A stretch of 39,544 nucleotides of DNA from positions 120,536-160,079 of the forward strand of contig PBGH01000011.1 in NCBI GenBank assembly GCA_002720055.1, given 5' to 3'. A program made the position numbers and the translations under genes. The notes beneath the pieces are model-generated. The model was not told where the DNA came from. It was given only the letters and a program-made list of their open reading frames with translations, and ran no database searches. This DNA is from Methanobacteriota archaeon. GTDB lineage: Archaea; Thermoplasmatota; Poseidoniia; Poseidoniales; Thalassarchaeaceae. Each line of letters starts with the position of its first letter. Position 1 is the first letter of the stretch. This document shows positions 8,260-16,883 of the stretch, in pieces.

Positions 8260-8982
8260 ATGGTTAGTCCTGAGTATTGGGGTATTGCGGGAGATCCAAT
8301 TTCCCATTCTCCAACTCCCAGGATGTTCTCGATTATTGGAGAGTTCATGGGTCTAAAGTCGAATCAGATATATATCCAGTCAAGCAGTATAGATGATTTT
8401 CTCACCCAAGTATCTGAAATAAAGGGCGATATATGGATTTCATGCACATCCCCTCTGAAGCACGCTGTTCCATCTGGACTGAGCGTCAATAGTCCAGAGG
8501 GTGTGTTCGCACTAAACCAACTGATGAGATCGGGAGGACGTTGGTCCGGTGCGAATACGGATGGCTGGGGATTCATTTCCGCCAGTAGGCACCTAGGAGT
8601 GGACCCATCTATCGCCACTCTGAGAATTAGGGGAGGGGGTTCAGCAGCTAGATCGATTGCTGCAGCTTGGTCCTCTGAGGGAGGTTCGATAATCCCAGAG
8701 GCCGGTCGCAGGCCTTTGCTCAATGGACCATGGGATGGAAGTGTGTTGGACTCTGGCAAAGCAGACCTTGCAGTAGATATGGACGCCCCTCCCGCAGGAG
8801 GGAATTCCGTAGATCTCGAGGGAGCACTCCAAGTCTCCGTTTCCTATGACGATAAAACTTCTAAAGATGAGTTCGCAGTAATTATGTTGGCAGCCCAGCA
8901 TCTTCGTGCTTGGGAGCAGCTCTTCTTACCATCTATGGTCAATGAGCTACCCAGTCTTGATGAATTACTATCCAGTATTTGA
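8260..8982 (+). CDS. aroE: Shikimate dehydrogenase-like protein
   Basis: This 240-residue protein resembles AroE, which reduces 3-dehydroshikimate to shikimate with NADPH in aromatic amino-acid biosynthesis. Substrate-binding features are visible: GIAGDPISHSPTPRMF near the N-terminus, CTSPLKHAVP in place of the usual N-x-T-x-P-x-K loop with the lysine retained, and NTDGWGF with the catalytic Asp. The nucleotide-binding loop is RIRGGGSAARS. The C-terminal helix MLAAQHLRAWEQLF keeps the conserved Gln. It is somewhat short for the family (about 260-290), mainly in the cofactor domain around residues 150-200. It is divergent from pelA with 73 bp between starts and converges with the carboxyltransferase gene with 1 nt between stops. 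No other aro gene is in the window. Confidence 0.85.
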   Translation: MVSPEYWGIAGDPISHSPTPRMFSIIGEFMGLKSNQIYIQSSSIDDFLTQVSEIKGDIWISCTSPLKHAVPSGLSVNSPEGVFALNQLMRSGGRWSGANTDGWGFISASRHLGVDPSIATLRIRGGGSAARSIAAAWSSEGGSIIPEAGRRPLLNGPWDGSVLDSGKADLAVDMDAPPAGGNSVDLEGALQVSVSYDDKTSKDEFAVIMLAAQHLRAWEQLFLPSMVNELPSLDELLSSI

Positions 8983-8983
8983 T

Positions 8984-10534
8984 TCATAGGGGTATGTTCC
9001 CATGTTTCTTGGGAATGGTAAACTCTCTCTTTGAGAGTAACGGCCTCAAAGACCTGATTAAGCATATTCTCGTCTGAGAAGGCTCAATCACATCATCAAG
9101 CCAGCCATGTCTGGCAGCTACGTATGGGTCACCAAATTTCTCTCTATACTCGTCAACCAGTTCAGTATGCCTTCCAGTACTGTCATTGGACTCGGCTAGC
9201 TCTTCCCTGTGGATGATATTCACTGCTCCCTCTGCACCCATAACTGCCAACTCTCCGGTTGGCCATGCTACGTTATAGTCTGAGCCAAGATGCTTGCAAC
9301 TCATGGCTAGGTATGCTCCTCCGTATGCCTTCCTAGTGACTACGGTTAGCTTGGGAACTGTTGCCTCAGCATATGCGTAGAGTAGCTTAGCACCATGTCT
9401 AATTATCCCACCCCACTCTTGTACGGTACCAGGAAGAAAACCCGGGACGTCGACGAAAGTGACTATTGGAATATTGAAGCAGTCGCAGGTCCTGATGAAC
9501 CTAGCCGCCTTAACCGATGCATCAATATCTAGGCAGCCTGCAAGAACAGATGGTTGGTTTCCTACAACTCCTACTGAATGTCCATCGAGTCTAGCGAACC
9601 CGACTACTATATTTTCTGCATATGATGTGAACATCTCTAGGAACCTATCTCCATCGAAGACCCGATTGAATACTTCTCGGATATCATATGGGGAGTCGGA
9701 ATCCTCCGGAACGAGTTTTCCCATCCCCTTACACTTTCTATCCCACTTGTCTCCTGTGGAAACTACAGGAGCTTCGGACATTGTGTGATCCGGCAAGTAA
9801 GAAAGAATCTCTGCAACCATATCGAACGACTCCTCCTCGCTACTGGATACCATACATGCGATGCCACTTCTGCTGGCATGTTGTTCTGCCCCCCCTAGGT
9901 TTTCCTCATCTAACTCCCCCTCGATTATTTCTGGAATTGTATAGGGGCTCCTCATAAACATCCTACCACGCTTACTTCCAAGTATGACGAAGTCAGAAAT
10001 ACCAGCCGCAAGTGCACTGGTGCCCGAAACTGTCCCTAGCACTATCGATATTATAGGCACCTTTCCGGAGCACGAAACAAGAGCATCGAGTAGCTCTCCC
10101 GTAGATCCAAGAGATGTAACCCCTTCATGAGCGCGCTGACCGTCCCCGTCCCATATTCCAACTATGGGAAGTGAAGACTTCTCTGCGAACTCGACTACCT
10201 TTGTGATTTTCTTCGCGTGCATTTCCCCCATAGTGCCAGAGAAAACCGAGAAGTCTTGGGAGAAGCATACTACTCTTCTTCCATCAATCTTCCCATGGCC
10301 CGCAACTACTCCATCTCCCAGAGGGGTGTGGACATGCATCCCATGGTCTCCCGATCTGTGTTTAACGAAAGCATCTATCTCAACCAGGCTACTTTCGTCA
10401 AGTAGACCAATTATTCTCTCTCTTGCAGTCTTTGAACCTGCCTCTCTGAGCTCCTTGACTATCTTCTTATCCCCCGGCGAGGCTGCATCATGACGTATCG
10501 ACCCCAGCTCGTCACGTGGGTTTGTACGGGGCAT
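8984..10534 (-). CDS. pccB: Acyl-CoA (propionyl-CoA) carboxylase, carboxyltransferase subunit
   Basis: This 516-residue biotin-dependent carboxyltransferase transfers the carboxyl group from carboxybiotin to propionyl- or a related acyl-CoA. Two crotonase-like halves are visible. The N-half has TARERIIGLLDESSLVEID, the typical opening, VVCFSQDFSVFSGTMGEMHAKKI and a GTVSGTSALAAGISDFV oxyanion region. The C-half has VGVVGNQPSVLAGCLDIDAS, FVDVPGFLPGTVQEWGGIIRHGAKLLYAYA, RKAYGGAYLAMSCKHLGSD and WPTGELAVMGAEGAVNI. Length equals PccB/AccD5-type subunits. No biotin carboxylase or biotin carrier gene is adjacent. Propionyl-CoA is the usual substrate in the family; acetyl-CoA or methylcrotonyl-CoA cannot be excluded. 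An upstream TATA-like box about 28 nt from the start suggests a leaderless transcript. Confidence 0.92.
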   Translation of the reverse strand: MPRTNPRDELGSIRHDAASPGDKKIVKELREAGSKTARERIIGLLDESSLVEIDAFVKHRSGDHGMHVHTPLGDGVVAGHGKIDGRRVVCFSQDFSVFSGTMGEMHAKKITKVVEFAEKSSLPIVGIWDGDGQRAHEGVTSLGSTGELLDALVSCSGKVPIISIVLGTVSGTSALAAGISDFVILGSKRGRMFMRSPYTIPEIIEGELDEENLGGAEQHASRSGIACMVSSSEEESFDMVAEILSYLPDHTMSEAPVVSTGDKWDRKCKGMGKLVPEDSDSPYDIREVFNRVFDGDRFLEMFTSYAENIVVGFARLDGHSVGVVGNQPSVLAGCLDIDASVKAARFIRTCDCFNIPIVTFVDVPGFLPGTVQEWGGIIRHGAKLLYAYAEATVPKLTVVTRKAYGGAYLAMSCKHLGSDYNVAWPTGELAVMGAEGAVNIIHREELAESNDSTGRHTELVDEYREKFGDPYVAARHGWLDDVIEPSQTRICLIRSLRPLLSKREFTIPKKHGNIPL

Positions 10535-10556
10535 ATTCTAACGAAGTGTAAGCCGG

Positions 10557-10570
10557 TTATTCAGTAAACC
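10557..10570 (-). promoter_or_regulatory. Probable TATA box of the carboxyltransferase gene
   Basis: On the minus strand the element GTTTACTGAATAAC lies about 28 nt before the ATG at 10534, the spacing of an archaeal TATA box with a leaderless start. It sits in the short gap between the end of gatD and this start, so the gene can be transcribed independently of gatD. It is inferred from position only. Confidence 0.35.
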
Positions 10571-10577
10571 GCATAAT

Positions 10578-11918
10578 CTATGATCTCACATATGGGGGAT
10601 TTTCACCGACAAGATCCTTATTCCACCCTTCCTCTACAATATCCTTGCCCCCTATGGAAAGAAGATGGTGCAATTTTACCAACGCAGACCCCGGGGGGCA
10701 AAGAGAGTCATGGCCAATTATGCCAATTTCTTGCTGCTCCCTTCCCTTTGAGTATACATTCAGATTAACAGGGCCGTGAATTGTATTTGTCACCACCACC
10801 ACTACTCCCCCGGAGAGAATATGGTCTTCGAGCATTATTTTCAGTCTAGAATTCTCGATACTATCCTCCTCCGAATCAGATATCGGAAGATGCCCTAGGC
10901 CCGTACCATGGAATAGCAAAGCATCGAACCCCGAGTCAATAGCCCCTTGGACCTGGTCTGGGTGCAAGTGCGGGTCGGAAATAAATTGGGCTATCCTTAC
11001 TCCTTCGTCAAACAATTTAGGAGAAATCGCCTCGACCCTAGCATCATGAGCCTCTGGGCTCAACTCAACTCTGATTTCCTCTCTGTCAATTATTATCTGC
11101 CCTATATCCTCTTGATTTATCGATTTGAAAGCATCTCTTCTTGAGGAATGGTATTTCCTACACGAGCAACCGGGAAGTACCGAACATTTTCCATCAGAAG
11201 ATTCTGCATGCATGATTGCTACCGCAGAGTCCCGATAACCACTAGGTTTAGGGCCATTAGCCGCCCAGTATACCGAAGCAATCAGGTTCTCCGCAGCATC
11301 AGACGACCCTCTATCGGGGGATCTCTGGGAACCAGTCAGCACTATTCTACCGGGAGGCCTCCCTCCTTGGCCAGACCAGCCATATGACATAGCCGCTGCA
11401 GATAGGTGTAGAGTATCTGTGCCATGAGTAATAACGCATCCTACTGCTCCTTCGGAGAATGCCTCTTCTGTGGCCCGGAGCATCCTATTCCAGTGCCTAG
11501 GTCGAAGATCATCAGACCACATATTTCCTAATTTAACTGCTCTAATTCTGGCTATCTTTCTGAGCTCGGGAACTGCTTCTAATAGCTCGTGAGGATCAAA
11601 CCTTGCACTGACTGCCCCAGTGGCGTAGTCTACTTTGCTAGCAATTGTCCCCCCCGTGTGGATTAGATGTACGAGAGGCAGATTTTCGTCTTGGGGCGTC
11701 TCTTCAACCTCTTCCTCGTGAACTATTTGCACATCTTCAAGGATATCGAAAGACTCTACATAAGATTCCGGGAAAGAAACATTGTATCCGTTTTGTAGTT
11801 TTATGGTAACTAGTTTCGATCCAGAGGAAGGTAGAGCAATTCCCATGTGTTCAGCCTTTCCTGACCAAGTTTTGACAATCAGTCTTATCGGAGTTCCAGG
11901 CTTCGGCCAACTCTCCAT
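10578..11918 (-). CDS. gatD: Glutamyl-tRNA(Gln) amidotransferase subunit D
   Basis: GatD is the archaeal asparaginase-like subunit that releases ammonia from glutamine, so that GatE can convert Glu-tRNA(Gln) to Gln-tRNA(Gln). The N-terminal Tudor-like domain ends in KLVTIKLQNGYNVSFPESYV, comparable to the LKLENGYN segment of known GatD. The asparaginase domain has LIHTGGTIASKVDY, ITHGTDTLHLSAAAMS, VLTGSQRSPDRGSSDA and the GatD-specific RKYHSSRRDAFKSI. I start it at the ATG at 11918 (446 residues), which fits the family length. The frame stays open to an ATG at 12053, but that start lies inside the intron of the tRNA-Met gene and would add 45 residues, about 15 of them encoded by the tRNA 3' half. 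GatE is not in the window. Confidence 0.92.
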   Translation of the reverse strand: MESWPKPGTPIRLIVKTWSGKAEHMGIALPSSGSKLVTIKLQNGYNVSFPESYVESFDILEDVQIVHEEEVEETPQDENLPLVHLIHTGGTIASKVDYATGAVSARFDPHELLEAVPELRKIARIRAVKLGNMWSDDLRPRHWNRMLRATEEAFSEGAVGCVITHGTDTLHLSAAAMSYGWSGQGGRPPGRIVLTGSQRSPDRGSSDAAENLIASVYWAANGPKPSGYRDSAVAIMHAESSDGKCSVLPGCSCRKYHSSRRDAFKSINQEDIGQIIIDREEIRVELSPEAHDARVEAISPKLFDEGVRIAQFISDPHLHPDQVQGAIDSGFDALLFHGTGLGHLPISDSEEDSIENSRLKIMLEDHILSGGVVVVVTNTIHGPVNLNVYSKGREQQEIGIIGHDSLCPPGSALVKLHHLLSIGGKDIVEEGWNKDLVGENPPYVRS

Positions 11919-12003
11919 GACAAAGGGAAGATGGCCCAGTCCATCAATGGCACGCTTGAGCTCAAACCAATCACTACTGCCTTTGACACCGCTTGAGGCC
12001 TTT

Positions 12004-12153
12004 TGGTGCCGGGAGCGGGACTTGAACCCGCGACCTTCGGATGTCTCAGACATTTTCGGCTAGGCATGATGCGCTCATCGTTAGCGTTGGCAGAAAAATC
12101 ACCGCCAACTGTTCCCTATGAGTCCGACGCGCTACCAACTACGCCACCCCGGC
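12004..12153 (-). tRNA. Elongator tRNA-Met (CAU) with 74-nt intron, CCA encoded
   Basis: On the minus strand the 5' exon is 12153-12117 (37 nt) and the 3' exon is 12042-12004 including CCA. The acceptor stem GCCGGGG pairs with TCCCGGC, and the D-arm is GCGT...GCGC. The anticodon stem is TCGGA/TCCGA with spliced loop CTCATAA (anticodon CAT), the variable loop is AGGTC, and the T-arm is GCGGG TTCAAGT CCCGC. The discriminator is A at 12007, and CCA is encoded at 12004-12006. The intron interrupts the anticodon loop between positions 37 and 38, the usual archaeal site. Elongator identity rather than initiator is inferred from the ordinary G1-C72 acceptor end and the intron. The open frame upstream of gatD runs through this gene. 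Confidence 0.93.
12043..12116 (-). other. tRNA-Met intron with bulge-helix-bulge splice sites
   Basis: This 74-nt intron is defined by restoring the seven-base anticodon loop. A bulge-helix-bulge arrangement is visible: exon bases CTCA pair with intron TGAG as the four-base central helix, flanked by three-base bulges TAG (cut as TA/G) and ACA (cut as AC/A), with the outer helix being the anticodon stem. The inner helix next to the 5' bulge is weak (about two pairs). Inside the intron GTTGGC and GCCAAC form a strong hairpin at 12086-12109. Such introns are removed by the archaeal splicing endonuclease. Confidence 0.88.
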
Positions 12154-12261
12154 ATAACACTAAGGCGGATGCAGAGGCCATTTGAGCATTGCCGGTATCT
12201 CCCCATCCACAATCCTTCACGCGTAGGGTTGATGTGTCGCCTTCTCTCGCAATAACTAACC

Positions 12262-13185
12262 ATGGTCGATGTCGATACAGCCCTAAGGGCCAGCGCATAT
12301 TCCGGTAAGAAGGGCGGAGGGTCGAAGGGAGGTGACCGTCAGAGCACTATTCTCGAGCCATTCGATCCAGCATCCCATGCAAAGAAAGAGAGGGCTGAGG
12401 CCATCTCTATGTGGATGATGATCGCACTTGGATTGATTATCGCTGTTCTAATGAGGTATTACATGATGCCAAGTTTGGAAAAATCTCAGCAGATTCTTTG
12501 GCTTTTACCCTTTTTGATTATCGCTCTAATCCGACCAATTCATCAACTAGCACTTCCTTCAGAAATTTTTGAGATTTTTACTACTGGAAATTGGGTTCGC
12601 GCCTCTTTTTTGTACCTTTTCACATGGCTGGCGCTATCATTCGCTCTGGTGAACCCTCCAATAGCGGATATTGCCCCCCCACATCTTGCCGGATCAATCG
12701 ATATTGTCGCTACGGAAGGAATTTCTCACACCGATTTGAATGGCAGGAGTTATGAGGTTAGGATTTCCCAAGAGTCAATACCCGTGATTCTAGGTTTAGC
12801 AGTTAGAGATAATGTAGACGCTGAGAACTCTTCCATGAATCTGACGATTACTAGGGTTGGTCAGATGGAACCCATTGTTAGTGTGATGGGATTGGTTTCC
12901 ACAATAGCTTCCGATGGGTCCTCGCAAACCTTCCACTCCGTCGATTCAGAAAGTTGGTCAAGAGGGCTGAAGAAGAACGGCCTCACTGGAGATTATGGCG
13001 GCCCAAAGGTCGCCCCTCACTCCCAAGATATTGGATTGGCATGGGATCTATGCGCGAATGGATGCGGCCCCGGAGAGTATATTGTGAATGTGCATTTGTG
13101 GGAAGAAAGTGAAATGGTCCCATGGAGTACAAGTCAGAATTCATGGCAGAGGGAGTATACTCTGAGCATACTCCAGTCTTCTTAG
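12262..13185 (+). CDS. Membrane-anchored protein with extracytoplasmic domain, unknown function
   Basis: I do not recognise this 307-residue protein. It has a glycine/lysine-rich N-terminus (about residues 14-25) that is probably cytoplasmic. Three hydrophobic helices follow at about residues 50-70, 79-96 and 113-130. A soluble domain of ~170 residues lies beyond the last helix and probably faces outside; it is rich in Ser, Thr and Asn with beta-strand-like alternation (SSMNLTITRVGQMEP). Two cysteines in DLCANGCGPGEYIVNVHLW could form a disulfide, and that segment resembles the end of an Ig-like or sandwich fold. The stop overlaps the convergent rfcS stop by 3 nt. No ribosome-binding site is evident before the ATG. 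Confidence 0.8.
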   Translation: MVDVDTALRASAYSGKKGGGSKGGDRQSTILEPFDPASHAKKERAEAISMWMMIALGLIIAVLMRYYMMPSLEKSQQILWLLPFLIIALIRPIHQLALPSEIFEIFTTGNWVRASFLYLFTWLALSFALVNPPIADIAPPHLAGSIDIVATEGISHTDLNGRSYEVRISQESIPVILGLAVRDNVDAENSSMNLTITRVGQMEPIVSVMGLVSTIASDGSSQTFHSVDSESWSRGLKKNGLTGDYGGPKVAPHSQDIGLAWDLCANGCGPGEYIVNVHLWEESEMVPWSTSQNSWQREYTLSILQSS

Positions 13186-14138
13186 TTTTGCAGTAGTTGA
13201 GAAATCTTTGCTGCCATTGCATCAAGTTGGAGTGACTCCCCTCCTCCCTCTACCATTCTGAAATCGCATTCAGCCATTGCCTCTGTGATAGCCAACTTCT
13301 GCATCTCATCCAGAAAAGTTACACCTCCTAGCTCTCTATGGAGTTGGTTAACCAAGTCCGTTCCCGCAAGTCCGAATCTATCCAGAATTCCCTTCATTCT
13401 CCTCCTAGCCGGCTGAAATCCATCTTCTTTACATGCTAGGAAGAAACCGTGTAGCTCTTCTGGGGGGGCAGTGGCCGTGGTCTCATAGACTAGCTCCCTG
13501 GTAACATTCGGATCCAGAGACGCTGCCACTTGTAGAGATGTTATTGCCTTCCTCAAATCTCCCAGACTGACTTTGGATATTGCCTCTGCAGCATCCATAT
13601 CTAGATTTACGCCCTCATGCTTGGAAACTTCCAATACGGTTTGTAGAACCTTTTCATCATCCAGAGGTCTGAAACGAAAGACAGCACATCGAGACTGAAT
13701 CGCCTCTACGATCTTCGATGAGTAGTTACAAGAAAGAATGAATCTACAAGTTTCAGCGAATTGTTCCATTATCCTTCTCAGAGCTCCCTGGGCGTCAGGA
13801 GTTAAAGCGTCGGCCTCATCGAGAAATATGACCTTGAATGTAGTTCCGGGCATAGGTGCAGTACGAGCGAACTGCTTTACTTTAGTCCGAATAGACTCTA
13901 ACTTCCTCTCGTCGCTGGCATTCATTTCCAGAAGGTTGTTTCTGTAACCTTCTCCGAAAACATCTCTTGTCAATGCTAGTGCTGCGGTGGTCTTACCAGT
14001 TCCAGGCGGACCAGCGAACATCAGGTGGGGAAAAGTTCCAGAATTCGCATAAGCCCTCAGCCTATCAACTACAGCTTTCTGACCCTTCATTTCACTTACC
14101 GAACTCGGCCTATGACGCTCTACCCACAAATCACTCAT
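13182..14138 (-). CDS. rfcS: Replication factor C small subunit (clamp loader)
   Basis: This 318-residue AAA+ ATPase is the archaeal RFC small subunit, which with the large subunit opens and loads the PCNA sliding clamp onto primed DNA. In order: WVERHRPSSVSEMKGQ (RFC box II-like opening), Walker A GPPGTGKTT (about residues 43-51), LLEMNASDERK, Walker B VIFLDEADALT, sensor 1 FILSCNYSSKI, and the arginine-finger SRC motif in IQSRCAVFRF. A helical collar domain follows. Length matches archaeal RfcS. The ATG is preceded by GGGTGAG about 5 nt upstream. It lies downstream of panB on the same strand with a 61-bp gap, so it may share that transcript. Confidence 0.95.
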   Translation of the reverse strand: MSDLWVERHRPSSVSEMKGQKAVVDRLRAYANSGTFPHLMFAGPPGTGKTTAALALTRDVFGEGYRNNLLEMNASDERKLESIRTKVKQFARTAPMPGTTFKVIFLDEADALTPDAQGALRRIMEQFAETCRFILSCNYSSKIVEAIQSRCAVFRFRPLDDEKVLQTVLEVSKHEGVNLDMDAAEAISKVSLGDLRKAITSLQVAASLDPNVTRELVYETTATAPPEELHGFFLACKEDGFQPARRRMKGILDRFGLAGTDLVNQLHRELGGVTFLDEMQKLAITEAMAECDFRMVEGGGESLQLDAMAAKISQLLQN

Positions 14139-14199
14139 ATTGACTCACCCAATCCTGAGGAGGGCGTTCTTGAACATTGGGGAATCCATATCCCACTCC

Positions 14200-15030
14200 T
14201 CAGTAACTCTCCTCGCTGTTGGGAAAATTTCCCTTTCGCACATCTTTGATGTATTCCCTCACAGCGTCGTCAACTACGCTCCCTACGTCAGCATATCTTC
14301 TGAGGAATCTGGGGGAGAAGTCTTTCGTTATGCCCAACATGTCGTGAAGTACCAGAACTTGACCATCGCATTCTGATCCAGCTCCAATCCCAATCGTAGG
14401 AATTTCTATTTCCTTGCTCACTTTCTCTGCAAGCGTTGCAGGAATCTTCTCGAAAACTATCGAGAAACAACCCGCCTCCTGTAGGGCCATGGCATCCTCC
14501 ATCAGTTTCTCTGCTTCAGCCTCTTCCTTGGCCCTAACGGAATAAGTTCCAAACTTGTAGATCGATTGTGGTGTAAGTCCCAGATGCCCCATCACTGGGA
14601 TTCCAGCAGTCAGAATCCTTTTGATCGAATCTACTATCTCCTTCCCGCCCTCGATCTTTACAGCATGACCCCCCGATTCCTTCATGATCCTAATCGCGCT
14701 CTTCAGAGCCAACTTAGAATCCCCTTGATAGCTTCCAAAAGGCATGTCTACAACTACTAGAGCTCTATCTACCGCGTTAATCACACACTGAGCATGGTAG
14801 ATCATGTGATCTAGAGTAATCGGGACAGTAGTGTCGTTCCCTACCATCACATTTGAGGCAGAGTCACCCACAAGTATGACATCAACGCCTGCACCATCTA
14901 CTAATCTCGCCAGAGAGTAATCATATGCGGTAAGCATAGCGATTTTCTCACCAGAGCGCTTCATTTCTTGCAGCGTGTTAGTCGTCACTTTCTTCGCTCT
15001 ACTGGAAACCAAATGATCACCCGGTAACAC
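14200..15030 (-). CDS. panB: 3-methyl-2-oxobutanoate hydroxymethyltransferase (ketopantoate synthesis)
   Basis: PanB transfers a hydroxymethyl group from methylenetetrahydrofolate to 2-oxoisovalerate, the first step towards pantothenate and coenzyme A. The TIM-barrel signature is clear: [33 protein letters not shown] with the metal-binding Asp, [65 protein letters not shown]. Length (276) is typical. The start used is a GTG at 15030; family members often begin closer to TTNTLQEMK, so a start a few codons inside is possible. Coenzyme A supply fits the acyl-CoA enzymes in the window. Confidence 0.94.
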   Translation of the reverse strand: MLPGDHLVSSRAKKVTTNTLQEMKRSGEKIAMLTAYDYSLARLVDGAGVDVILVGDSASNVMVGNDTTVPITLDHMIYHAQCVINAVDRALVVVDMPFGSYQGDSKLALKSAIRIMKESGGHAVKIEGGKEIVDSIKRILTAGIPVMGHLGLTPQSIYKFGTYSVRAKEEAEAEKLMEDAMALQEAGCFSIVFEKIPATLAEKVSKEIEIPTIGIGAGSECDGQVLVLHDMLGITKDFSPRFLRRYADVGSVVDDAVREYIKDVRKGNFPNSEESY

Positions 15031-15070
15031 TCGCAGTACGGTCTAAGACTTCAATCACTCGCCCAGATTT

Positions 15071-16804
15071 TCATTGTCTAGGCACTATTTTTTCGGCTAC
15101 TTTTAGGAACTCTTCTGGATTAATCATTCCATCATCGTCACTATCTCCTCCGTGGAATAAGTCACGAATCCACACATCTGGGCCAGCACCTCCCGGTGCG
15201 GGTATTACTATGGAATCATCTGGAATATTTGGCCCCCCACTCTCGATGTATCCTAGAATCTTGAGAGAGTTGATGAAACCTTGTAGATCCAATTTACCTG
15301 TCTCTTCAATGTCAGAAGTATAGAATGCAGCAAAAACTCTGCGCCGCTCAACTTCCTTAGGATTCGTCAGCATCTTCTTCGCAGTCTCCCATGGAGTGAT
15401 CACTTGATCGACTCTCTTCTTGCCATAGCTAACATAGATTATTGCCCCCAAAACAATTGCTACGCTTGCACCAATTACTGACTTCGATCCCATGAAGTAT
15501 AGTAACGCCGCGCCTCCAAAAATTCCGAACAACTGAACCAATGGGTACAGCAGCCATGGAGTTTTCCATTTCGGATCGTACCATGCATGCGATTGAGCGG
15601 AGCTTCTCAGCACGATAACACAGGCATTGATTATCATGAAAATCATGATTTTGAATCCAGACGCGAGTTCTGCAACGTCATGAACTGGAAGGAATGTGAT
15701 TGCCAGTCCCATCGCCAAACCTGTGCCAATGATGGCCCAGTGAGGCGTACCGTACTCTTGGTGAACAGTCTCCAAGAATTCAGGTATGAGGCGATCCCTA
15801 GCCATCGCGAAAGGGAATCTGGAAGATGCAAGTATTCCGGCGAGCGCCATCGAAGTCATTGTTACAACCGCTAGAACTGCAGCGATTATGCCCACTGTCT
15901 CACCTCCAACAGCTTCTGCGAAGATATAGACGGGATCCTCGCTAGCTTCATGTTCACCACCATGCATGTAATCCGTCGGATCCACTGCCGCTGCCATTAC
16001 CATCGTCACTGTAACGTACAGTATGCAGCTGAAAAGAAGGGAGAGTAGTATTCCATACGGTAGGTTTCTCTCGGGATCTCTAACTTCTCCGCCCACTGCT
16101 GCAATCTTGGTAACTCCAGCATATGATACAAAAACGAATGCAGAAGTCGCGGCTACATCCCCCCAACTTCCAAAAGATTCCTTTGAGCTAACTCTGCCCC
16201 AATCAAGATCCTGGGTAAGCGCTGCATATGTGCAAAGAGAAAGAAGGTAGAAAGCTGAGAACATTACAATTGGGGTCTGGATCTTCTTTATCCTCTTTAC
16301 ACCTAGGATGTTTACGATCACAATTATAGTGAGAAGAAAAATCGCTGCAATTTCGATATCAATATCTATCCCAATAATTTCTTCTATGACCCAAAGATAA
16401 GCCTTGAAACCAATCAAAGCGAAGGCAGATTTTAGCATGAAATTGGCCCATAGTCCTAAGCCCGCAATAGTCCCAATTAATGGTCCGAAAGTTCTCTGTA
16501 CGTATACGTAAGAACCCCCAGAAGTCGGCATTGCCGTTGAGAGCTCGGATTTTGATACTGCACCTGGTACTACTAAGAAGGCTGCAACCAGATAGGCCAA
16601 CCAAACTCCTCCAACTGGGTTTTCTCCTCCTCCCATCTCTAGCATTGCAAGTGCTGGTAGAACAAATAATCCAGAACCAATCATCGCCGAAAGAGAAATT
16701 ATCACAACAGAGAAGAGCCCCAATCTCCTCTCTAGGTCGTCAGAGTCGGATTCTTTTTTGGTGAGTACCACTCCAACAAGATCCTTCGGATCGTACCCAC
16801 TCAT
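15071..16804 (-). CDS. APC-family amino acid permease with C-terminal EF-hand
   Basis: This 577-residue transporter belongs to the amino acid-polyamine-organocation superfamily. It has about 12 membrane helices between residues 30 and 455, starting with ALSAMIGSGLFVLPALAM, which carries the unwound GSG substrate-binding motif of helix 1. The repeat-specific FVSYAGVTKIAAVGGEVRDPERNLPYGI segment is also typical. Unusually, ~120 cytoplasmic residues follow. They contain a degenerate EF-hand-like loop at about 498-509 (D498, E500, G503) and a canonical EF-hand loop at 554-565 with D554, D556, D558, G559, I561 and E565. Calcium regulation of transport is inference. Substrate is unknown. It is divergent from the FKBP gene with 79 bp between starts. 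Confidence 0.9.
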   Translation of the reverse strand: MSGYDPKDLVGVVLTKKESDSDDLERRLGLFSVVIISLSAMIGSGLFVLPALAMLEMGGGENPVGGVWLAYLVAAFLVVPGAVSKSELSTAMPTSGGSYVYVQRTFGPLIGTIAGLGLWANFMLKSAFALIGFKAYLWVIEEIIGIDIDIEIAAIFLLTIIVIVNILGVKRIKKIQTPIVMFSAFYLLSLCTYAALTQDLDWGRVSSKESFGSWGDVAATSAFVFVSYAGVTKIAAVGGEVRDPERNLPYGILLSLLFSCILYVTVTMVMAAAVDPTDYMHGGEHEASEDPVYIFAEAVGGETVGIIAAVLAVVTMTSMALAGILASSRFPFAMARDRLIPEFLETVHQEYGTPHWAIIGTGLAMGLAITFLPVHDVAELASGFKIMIFMIINACVIVLRSSAQSHAWYDPKWKTPWLLYPLVQLFGIFGGAALLYFMGSKSVIGASVAIVLGAIIYVSYGKKRVDQVITPWETAKKMLTNPKEVERRRVFAAFYTSDIEETGKLDLQGFINSLKILGYIESGGPNIPDDSIVIPAPGGAGPDVWIRDLFHGGDSDDDGMINPEEFLKVAEKIVPRQ

Positions 16805-16853
16805 GTTTCATCGCCCCAACATCACCCAGTTGAAGGTTCTCCCAACCAATAGG

Positions 16854-16860
16854 TTAGATA
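16854..16860 (+). promoter_or_regulatory. Probable TATA box of the FKBP gene
   Basis: TTAGATA is centred about 27 nt before the ATG at 16884 within the 79-bp divergent spacer shared with the permease gene. The position matches a leaderless archaeal promoter. No Shine-Dalgarno sequence precedes the start. Low confidence, from position and composition only. Confidence 0.3.
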
Positions 16861-16883
16861 CTCGTTACTAGCCGCTGTCTATT

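Noticed and set aside
11919..12053. N-terminal extension of GatD to the ATG at 12053
   Set aside because: The start would lie in a tRNA intron and the extension would be encoded partly by the tRNA 3' exon; GatD is full length from 11918.
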